64,000 nt of DNA, from contig SIAI01000014.1 of the NCBI GenBank assembly GCA_009691855.1, positions 29,677 through 93,676 on the forward strand, read 5' to 3'. Of this stretch, positions 58,707-64,000 are shown piece by piece. A program made the position numbers and the translations under genes. The notes under the pieces are model-generated. The model did no database searches. It saw only the letters and a list, made by a program, of their open reading frames with translations, and was not told where the DNA came from. The number at the start of each line of letters is the position of its first letter. The first letter of the stretch is position 1. This DNA comes from Planctomycetota bacterium. GTDB lineage: Bacteria > Planctomycetota > UBA1135 > GCA-002686595.

Positions 58707-59978
58707 GTGTTCGTCGCGCAACCGCCCAACGGACCGTCCCTCTCCCCAACACCGGACCGCTTGACTCGCCCGCTCCCGAAAGCGCCCCAGGAGCTCCCGC
58801 CGCCGGAACTCGTCCAGGACGGAGCCGGGCTGGAACGCCTGCTGGCCGCCCTGCAGCACGAGTCCGAGATCGCGTTCGACACCGAGGCGGATTCCTTCTA
58901 CCACTACCAGGAGCGCGTGTGCCTGGTGCAGATCACGGCCGGCGAGCGCGACTGGCTGGTCGATCCGTTGCAGGGCCTGGACATCCGTCCGCTGGGCGCG
59001 GTACTCGCCGATCCACGCCGGATCAAGGTCTTCCACGACGGCGAGTACGACGTGCTGATCCTGCGGCGCGAGTTCGGCTTTCGCTTCGCCAATCTGTTCG
59101 ACACGCGCATCGCGGCCGCAGCCCTGGGCATGGAGGCGCCGGGGCTGGCGGCGGTGGTCGCGGCGCAGTTCGGCTTCGAGCTCGACAAGTCGCAGCAGCG
59201 CTCGGACTGGTCGCGCCGCCCGCTCAGCCGCGAGCAGGTCGTGTACGCGCGCCTGGACACGCACTACCTCGTCGACCTGATGCACACCCAGGCCCCGGCG
59301 CTCGACGCGCGCGGACGCATGCCGATCCTGCGCGGAGAGTGCGCGCGGCTCGAGGGCCTGGTGGCGAACGAGAAGACCTTTCACCCCGACGAGTTCCTGC
59401 GCATCAAGGGCGCGCGGCGCCTGAACCTGCTGGAGATGCGCGTCCTGCGCGAGCTGTTCGTGCTGCGCGAGGAGCACGCGCGAACGCGCGACCTGCCGCC
59501 CTTCAAGGTGCTCGCGCCGCAGGCCATGCTGGCCCTGGCGCAGGCCATGCCGCCGAACGTGCGCGGCCTCGAGCGCTACGTGCCGCCCAGCACCGTGCGC
59601 CGCATCGGCGCCGAACTCTCGGCCGCGATCCAGCGGGCCAAGGCCGAGGGGCCGCTGGAGCGCGTGCCGCGTCCGCCCTCACGCGCGGAGGAAGGCGAGC
59701 TCGAGGAGGCCGAGCAGGAGCTGCACGAGCGCCTCAAGCAGTGGCGCAAGGAGCGCGCCCAGGGCGAAGGCCTCGATTCAGCGCTGGTGCTGAACCGGCG
59801 CGTGCTGCTGCGCCTGGCCGAGAGCCGCCCGCGGACGCGCGCCGACCTGGCCCAGATCGAGGGCCTGCTGCCGTGGCAGGTCGAGCTCTTCGGCGACGAG
59901 CTGTTGCGCGTGATCGAGACCTTCGAGCAGGACCTCGCCGCCGGGCGCATCGAGCTGCGCCGCCGCAGCCGGCACTGA
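58707..59978 (+). CDS. rnd: ribonuclease D
   Basis: The 423-residue protein starts at the GTG at 58707; a GTG at 58671 would add 12 residues but lies directly against a TAGCTT hexamer (58665-58670) that may be the -10. The DEDD 3'-5' exonuclease core is clear: SEIAFDTEADSFYHYQ (first D, E), IKVFHDGEYDVLILRREFG (D), and VVYARLDTHYLVDL (Tyr-x3-Asp). Two HRDC-like helical domains follow: about residues 225-300 (ECARLEGLVANEKTFHPDEF, LNLLEMRVLRELFVLRE) and 350-420. It matures tRNA 3' ends, and lies just downstream of tRNA-Asp, possibly by chance. Confidence 0.95.
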   Translation: MFVAQPPNGPSLSPTPDRLTRPLPKAPQELPPPELVQDGAGLERLLAALQHESEIAFDTEADSFYHYQERVCLVQITAGERDWLVDPLQGLDIRPLGAVLADPRRIKVFHDGEYDVLILRREFGFRFANLFDTRIAAAALGMEAPGLAAVVAAQFGFELDKSQQRSDWSRRPLSREQVVYARLDTHYLVDLMHTQAPALDARGRMPILRGECARLEGLVANEKTFHPDEFLRIKGARRLNLLEMRVLRELFVLREEHARTRDLPPFKVLAPQAMLALAQAMPPNVRGLERYVPPSTVRRIGAELSAAIQRAKAEGPLERVPRPPSRAEEGELEEAEQELHERLKQWRKERAQGEGLDSALVLNRRVLLRLAESRPRTRADLAQIEGLLPWQVELFGDELLRVIETFEQDLAAGRIELRRRSRH

Positions 59979-60023
59979 GCTACGACTTGCGGAAGTTTTC
60001 GTCTGGCGCGAGCATTTCAGCAC

Positions 60024-60163
60024 CGGAAGAGCAAGACGCACCGCGGAGGCGCGGAGGACGCGGAGAGGCGCGGAGGAAGAAGGACAGGGGCCTCCGGGGT
60101 TTCACCGTGTTTGTCTACTCCGCGTTCCCCCGCGTCCTCCGCGGCTCCGCGGTTCGCTTTTCC
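60024..60163. repeat. ~140-bp palindromic element downstream of rnd, same family as 51929-52082
   Basis: ACCGCGGAGGCGCGGAGGACGCGG-type sequence at 60040-60063 pairs with 60130-60153 with 1 mismatch in 24. Looser complementarity extends outward to GGAAGAGC (60025) and GCTTTTCC (60156-60163). The arm consensus (ACCGCGGAGnCGCGGAGGnCGCGG) is shared with the 51.9-kb element, but the core sequence differs (GGCCTCCGGGG...). It lies in the 287-bp gap between rnd and the DUF1592 gene and encodes nothing recognisable. Confidence 0.82.
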
Positions 60164-60198
60164 TCCGCTTGGGTTGCGGGCATCTGCCCGCACCGAGA
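60161..60198. repeat. short repeat with hairpin, second copy at 50203-50240
   Basis: TCCTCCGCTTGGGTTGCGGG followed by CATCTGCCCGCACCGAGA matches 50203-50240 (TCCTCCGCGTTGGGTTGCGG, then GCTTCGCCCGCGCTGAGA) with a few changes in and beside the loop. Both contain GCGGGC-(3-4 nt)-GCCCGC. Compensating loop differences with a conserved stem suggest a repeated structured element, not chance. Confidence 0.6.
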
Positions 60199-60265
60199 CC
60201 CTGGGCGCGGGACCCACGCGCTCTCGCTCTCCACGCGCGCGCGTTGGCCCTAGACTGTCCCAGCG

Positions 60266-62449
60266 ATGTGGCTGCTCCTCCTCCCGGATCCGCAGGCGGC
60301 GGACTTCGCAGCGAGCGTGGCGCCGCTGCTCGCGGAGCACTGCGTCGAGTGCCACTCCGGCGCGCGTCCGAAGGGCGACCTCGACCTCGCGGTGCTCGTG
60401 GAGGAGGCGTCCGCCGGGCGGCTCGCCGAGCGGCGCGAGAGCCTGACGCGCATGCGCGAGCTGCTGTTGGCGGACGAGATGCCGCCGCCGAAGAAGCCGC
60501 GCCCGCCGGCCGCACTCGTGGCCTCCGCGCTGACCTGGCTGGAGCGCGAGCTCGGACCCACGGCGCCGAAGCCGCGCCTGCGGCGCCTGAACCGGGTCGA
60601 GTTCGAGCACGCGGTGCGCGACCTGTTCGGCGTGAGCTACCCGGCGCGCGAGTTCTTCCCGGCCGACGACGTGGGCGCGCGCTACGACACCGACGCTGCG
60701 GGCGCGGCCGCGAGCGAGCTCTTGGTCGAGCGCTGGATCGAGGCCGCCGAGCGCGTGGCCGCGCGCGCCTTGGCGCTGGAAGGCGAGTGCGAGACGCGGC
60801 GTTGGAGCTTCGACGAACTCGAGATCGAGGGCGGCGGGGCGCGCCAGGGCACGAACGTCGCGCTGTACTCGCGCGGGCGCGTGTACGTCACGCAGCCCCT
60901 CGCGTGCGCGAGCCGCTACCGGCTCGAGCTCAGCGGCTGGGGCGACATGGCGGGTGACGAGCTCCCGCAACTCGCCTTCGAGCTCGACGGTGAGCGCGTG
61001 GGCCTGCGCGAGCTCAGCGTCGCGGCCGGGGCGCGTGAGACGCTGGCGGTCACGTTCGCGGCCGAGGCCGGGACCCACGACCTCGGCGCGACTTTCCTGA
61101 ACGACTACTACGCGGCCGAGGCCCCCGATCCCACGCCGCGCGACCGCAACGTGCACGTCGTCGATCTCGCGCTGGTCGGCCCGCTCGATCCGCCGCCGGC
61201 GACGGCCTTCACGCGTTTCGTCGACGCGCAACTGGAGCGCGGCACGCTCGCGGACGCCCTGGCGGCGCTGGGCTTGCGCGTGTGGCGCCGGCCATTGGTG
61301 GCGCACGAGCTCGCGCGCCTCGCCGCGCTCTCCGCCGACGACGCGCCGCCGCGCGCGCGCGTGCGCACGGCGCTGGTGGCGTTGCTGGCTTCACCGCACT
61401 TCCTCTACAAGGTCGAGCAGGCCGAACCGTCGGCCGCGCGGCGCGCGTTCGAGCTCGCCACGCGGCTCTCGTTCTTCCTGTGGGCCAGCGTGCCCGACGC
61501 AGAGCTGCTGCAGCACGCCGCGCGCGGCGACCTGGCCGAGCCCGCGCTGCTGAAGCGCGAGGTGCGCCGGCTGCTGCGCGACGCGCGTTCACGCTCGCTG
61601 GTGGAGGAGTTCGGCGCGCAGTGGCTCGGCTGGCGCGCGCTGACTCGCGCGACGCCCGACCGGCGCGCGTTCCCCGAGGCCGACGCCGCGCTGCTGGATT
61701 CGATGCGCCAGGAGAGTGAGGCTTTCTTCGAGGCCATGCTGCGCGAGGAGCGGCCGCTGGCTGAGTTCCTCAGCGCCGACTTCACCTTCGTGGACGAGCG
61801 CCTCGCGCACCTGTACGGCATCGAGGGCGTGGAGGGCGCGGGCGTGCGTCGCGTGCCGCTCGCCGACGGCGTGCGCGGCGGCCTCCTGGGCCAGGCCGCG
61901 CTGCTCACCGTGACCTCGAACCCGACGCGCACCGCGCCCGTGAAGCGCGGCAAGTGGATCCTCGAGACGCTGCTGGGCACGCACGTGCGTCCGCCGCCGC
62001 CGGGCGTCGGCGTGCTGGTCGAGGCCGGCGCCGGCCAGCCGGCGCCCAGCCTGCGCGAGCAGCTCGCGCTGCACCGCGCCAAGCCCGAATGCGCGAGCTG
62101 TCACGACGAGCTCGATCCGCTCGGCTTCGCGCTGGAGGGCTTCGACGCCATCGGCGCGGCGCGTCGACAGCAGGGCGAGCACACGCTGGACGAGCGCGGC
62201 CAGCTGGCCGACGGCACCGTGCTGGAGGGCGTGGCCGGTCTGAAGCGCTACCTGTTGCAGAGCGGACGCTTCCCGCGGGCCCTGGCGCGCGCGCTCTTCG
62301 GGTACGCTCTCGGACGCGAGCCCTCGCCGGCCGACGAGCGTGAGCTCGGCGGGGCGCTGGACGGCCTCGCGGCCGAGCGGCGCACGCTGGCGGGCGTGGT
62401 CGAACTCGTGTGCCTGCACTCGGCCTTCCGCGGAGAGACGCAGCGATGA
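60266..62449 (+). CDS. DUF1592-family (PSCyt) cytochrome c-like protein
   Basis: The 727-residue protein has the planctomycete domain series. The N-terminal haem c motif is LAEHCVECHSG (CxxCH) in a PSCyt1-like domain. LRRLNRVEFEHAVRDLFGV opens DUF1587. FLYKVEQAE with LATRLSFFLWASVPDAELLQ is DUF1592. GLLGQAALLTVTSNPTRTAPVKRGKWILETLLGT is DUF1588, with CASCHDELDPLGFALEGFDAIG after it. RFPRALARALFGYALGREPS is DUF1585. No good signal peptide is visible, as residues 1-8 are only MWLLLLPD, so the start or the export route is uncertain. TAGACT lies 9 nt before the ATG. It overlaps the DUF1552 gene by ATGA. Function is undefined, possibly extracytoplasmic redox. Confidence 0.93.
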   Translation: MWLLLLPDPQAADFAASVAPLLAEHCVECHSGARPKGDLDLAVLVEEASAGRLAERRESLTRMRELLLADEMPPPKKPRPPAALVASALTWLERELGPTAPKPRLRRLNRVEFEHAVRDLFGVSYPAREFFPADDVGARYDTDAAGAAASELLVERWIEAAERVAARALALEGECETRRWSFDELEIEGGGARQGTNVALYSRGRVYVTQPLACASRYRLELSGWGDMAGDELPQLAFELDGERVGLRELSVAAGARETLAVTFAAEAGTHDLGATFLNDYYAAEAPDPTPRDRNVHVVDLALVGPLDPPPATAFTRFVDAQLERGTLADALAALGLRVWRRPLVAHELARLAALSADDAPPRARVRTALVALLASPHFLYKVEQAEPSAARRAFELATRLSFFLWASVPDAELLQHAARGDLAEPALLKREVRRLLRDARSRSLVEEFGAQWLGWRALTRATPDRRAFPEADAALLDSMRQESEAFFEAMLREERPLAEFLSADFTFVDERLAHLYGIEGVEGAGVRRVPLADGVRGGLLGQAALLTVTSNPTRTAPVKRGKWILETLLGTHVRPPPPGVGVLVEAGAGQPAPSLREQLALHRAKPECASCHDELDPLGFALEGFDAIGAARRQQGEHTLDERGQLADGTVLEGVAGLKRYLLQSGRFPRALARALFGYALGREPSPADERELGGALDGLAAERRTLAGVVELVCLHSAFRGETQR

Positions 62450-63774
62450 GCGCATCCTTCACTCGGCGACAGCTCCTGCGCGGCGCGGGCGTGGCGATCG
62501 CGTTGCCATGGTTGGAGACTTTTGCCTCGGGCGCGAAGCGCGGTGGCGTCGCGCCGCTGCGCCTCGCGTTCGTGATGACGCCCAACGGCGCGCAGCTGGA
62601 CCGCTGGACGCCGGCGAGCGAGGGCCCGCTCGACGCCCTGCCGCCCGCGCTCGCGCCGCTCGAGCCCTGGCGCTCGCGCGTGCTCGTGCTCTCGGGCCTC
62701 ACGCACGACAAGGCGCGCCCCAACGGCGACGGGCCGGGCGACCACGCGCGCGCCGCGGCGGCCTTCCTGACGGCGGCGCAGCCGCGCAAGACCGCGGGCT
62801 CGGACCTCGCCGTGGGCGTGTCGATCGACCAGCTGCTGGCCGCCGAGCTCGGCGCGCGCACGCGCCTGCGTTCGCTCGCGCTGGGCACCGAGTCGGGCCG
62901 CGCGGGCGGCGAGTGCGACTCGGGCTATGCCTGCGCCTACTCCTCGAACATCTCCTGGCGCGGACCGAGCACGCCGGCCGGCAAGGACGTCGATCCGCGT
63001 CTGGTGTTCGAGCGCCTGTTCGCCGACGGCCCGCGCGGTGAGAGCGCCGCGGCGCGCGCCGAGCGCCTGGCGCGCCGGCGCAGCCTGCTCGACAGCGTGC
63101 GCGCCGATGCGCGCGCGCTCGAGCCCGCGCTCGCCGTCGCCGACCGCGCGCGCCTGGACGAGTACCTCTCCGGCATCCGCGAGCTCGAGCGCCGCATCCA
63201 GGAGGCCGAGCGCGTGCGCACGCAAGCGCCACCGGGCTTCGTCGAGCCGGACGGCGTGCCGCCGGACTTCGCCGCGCACGCGCGCCTGCTCGGAGACCTG
63301 CTGGCGCTCGCCTTCGCCGGCGACTCGACGCGCATCGCCAGCCTGATGCTGGCCAACGAGGGCTCGAACCGCTCCTACCCCGAGCTGGAGGTGCCCGAGG
63401 GCCACCACGAGCTCTCGCACCACGGCGACGATCCGGCCAAGCGCGCCAAGGTCGCGCTCATCGACCGACACCACGTGGAGCTCTTCGCGCACCTGATCGA
63501 GCGCCTCGCCGCGACGCCCGAGGGCGAGGGCAACGTCCTCGATCACACGCTCGTGCTCTACGGCAGCGCGATCTCCGACGGCAACCGCCACAACCACGAC
63601 GAGCTCCCGCTCGTTCTCGTCGGCGGCGGGGGCGGCGTCGTCTCCGGCCGCCACCTGCGCTTCGCGCCCGAGACGCCCTGCGCGAATCTGTTCGTCACGC
63701 TGCTCGCGCTCGCCGGCGCCCCGCGCGCGGCCTTCGGCGATTCGACCGGCGCGCTGGACGGCCTGGGGGCGTGA
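62446..63774 (+). CDS. DUF1552-family protein with Tat signal
   Basis: The 442-residue protein starts at the ATG at 62446, inside the DUF1592 stop. A twin-arginine signal (TRRQLLRGAGVAIALPWLETFASG) is followed by LRLAFVMTPNGAQLDRWTPASEG. Motifs of the DUF1552 family are GLTHDKARPNGDGPGDHARAAAAFLTA, VSIDQLLAAELG, SYACAYSSNISWRGPSTP-like text (here GYACAYSSNISWRG), and a C-terminal HELSHHGDDPAKRAKVALIDRHHVELFAHL with NHDELPLVLVGGGGG. The pair with DUF1592 is characteristic of Planctomycetes and Verrucomicrobia. Its fold is sulfatase- or alkaline-phosphatase-like by resemblance, with unknown function. Confidence 0.94.
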   Translation: MSASFTRRQLLRGAGVAIALPWLETFASGAKRGGVAPLRLAFVMTPNGAQLDRWTPASEGPLDALPPALAPLEPWRSRVLVLSGLTHDKARPNGDGPGDHARAAAAFLTAAQPRKTAGSDLAVGVSIDQLLAAELGARTRLRSLALGTESGRAGGECDSGYACAYSSNISWRGPSTPAGKDVDPRLVFERLFADGPRGESAAARAERLARRRSLLDSVRADARALEPALAVADRARLDEYLSGIRELERRIQEAERVRTQAPPGFVEPDGVPPDFAAHARLLGDLLALAFAGDSTRIASLMLANEGSNRSYPELEVPEGHHELSHHGDDPAKRAKVALIDRHHVELFAHLIERLAATPEGEGNVLDHTLVLYGSAISDGNRHNHDELPLVLVGGGGGVVSGRHLRFAPETPCANLFVTLLALAGAPRAAFGDSTGALDGLGA

Positions 63775-63851
63775 AGCCGACATGCGTGACGGGCTCCGCG
63801 TGACGTCCGAGTTCCGCCTAACGTCCGAGCCCCATGCGCAACCCCGGGGCG

Positions 63852-63927
63852 TGGTGGAGACGAAGGGAGTCGAACCCTCGACCTCTGCGTTGCGAACGCA
63901 GCGCTCTACCAACTGAGCTACGTCCCC
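63852..63927 (-). tRNA. tRNA-Ala (anticodon CGC)
   Basis: The complement folds as a 76-nt tRNA: GGGGACG pairs with CGTCTCC, including a G3-U70 wobble pair, the classic alanine identity element. The anticodon stem CTGCG/CGCAG encloses TTCGCAA, giving anticodon CGC (reads GCG, Ala). The T-arm GAGGG-TTCGACT-CCCTT, discriminator A and encoded CCA follow. GCG is a heavily used Ala codon in this GC-rich genome, so a dedicated CGC tRNA is expected. Confidence 0.97.
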
Positions 63928-64000
63928 GGGGAAAGGGCCGGAAGGATAGCGTCGCGGGCGAGGAGGGGGAAGCGCCTCGGAGCGGGTCTTCCGACGGGCC

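Noticed and set aside
58548..59477. Long minus-strand ORF ending in a GTRTRNPRRDRPVL-like peptide, and the in-frame extension of the PepSY gene beginning TGLEPATPGVTG
   Set aside because: Both arise by reading antisense through tRNA-Asp and its surroundings, a common artefact in GC-rich genomes.

Overview
The window is very GC-rich (about 70% by eye) and densely coded, with almost no insertion-sequence, phage or CRISPR content. The best guess is a high-GC Planctomycetota. The evidence is a DUF1592-DUF1552 gene pair (typical of Planctomycetes), a Ser/Thr kinase fused to a formylglycine-enzyme-like (SUMF1) domain beside an ECF sigma factor, a Tat-exported Gfo/Idh/MocA oxidoreductase, many Sec or lipoprotein signal peptides, and large exported beta-propellers. 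Myxococcota is the main alternative. No marker gene such as rRNA is present to settle it.

Layout. 1-3.5 kb: two paralogous small membrane proteins flank an O-methyltransferase and an M61 peptidase. 3.5-12.4 kb: an alpha-glucan (glycogen) locus with a glycogen-synthase/phosphorylase fusion, a GH57 hydrolase, a GT4 glycosyltransferase and divergent glgC. 12.4-16.8 kb: an orphan beta-class DNA methyltransferase, the kinase-SUMF1 protein and an ECF sigma factor whose gene overlaps the kinase tail to tail. 17-19.5 kb: two tandem DUF2029/GT87-type membrane proteins. 19.5-28.2 kb: exported proteins, creatininase and thioesterase genes, a 1,043-residue repeat protein and metF. 28.3-31.6 kb: an overlapping operon (retropepsin-like protease, unknown protein, P-loop kinase) plus two small genes. 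31.6-36 kb: a GT-C type membrane protein, an Mrp ATPase lacking its CxxC motif, and two tandem secretin N0-N1-only proteins. 36-49 kb: mostly exported enzymes (beta-helix protein, GH113-like, propeller-phosphoesterase, amidohydrolase, tricorn protease) with a small decayed-gene region near 41 kb. 49-54.7 kb: queC, mazG and an ABC exporter, separated by unusual inverted-repeat DNA. 54.7-64 kb: an SLC13 transporter, oxidoreductase, PepSY-like protein, tRNA-Asp, RNase D, the DUF1592/DUF1552 pair and tRNA-Ala.

Many gene pairs overlap by ATGA or GTGA, which suggests translational coupling. Many single genes have a TAnnnT hexamer only 6-13 nt before the start codon and no clear Shine-Dalgarno sequence, which suggests leaderless or near-leaderless mRNAs. 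The most unusual non-coding signals are long imperfect palindromes at 49.86-50.02, 51.93-52.08 and 60.02-60.16 kb. The last two share a CGCGGAG-rich arm.
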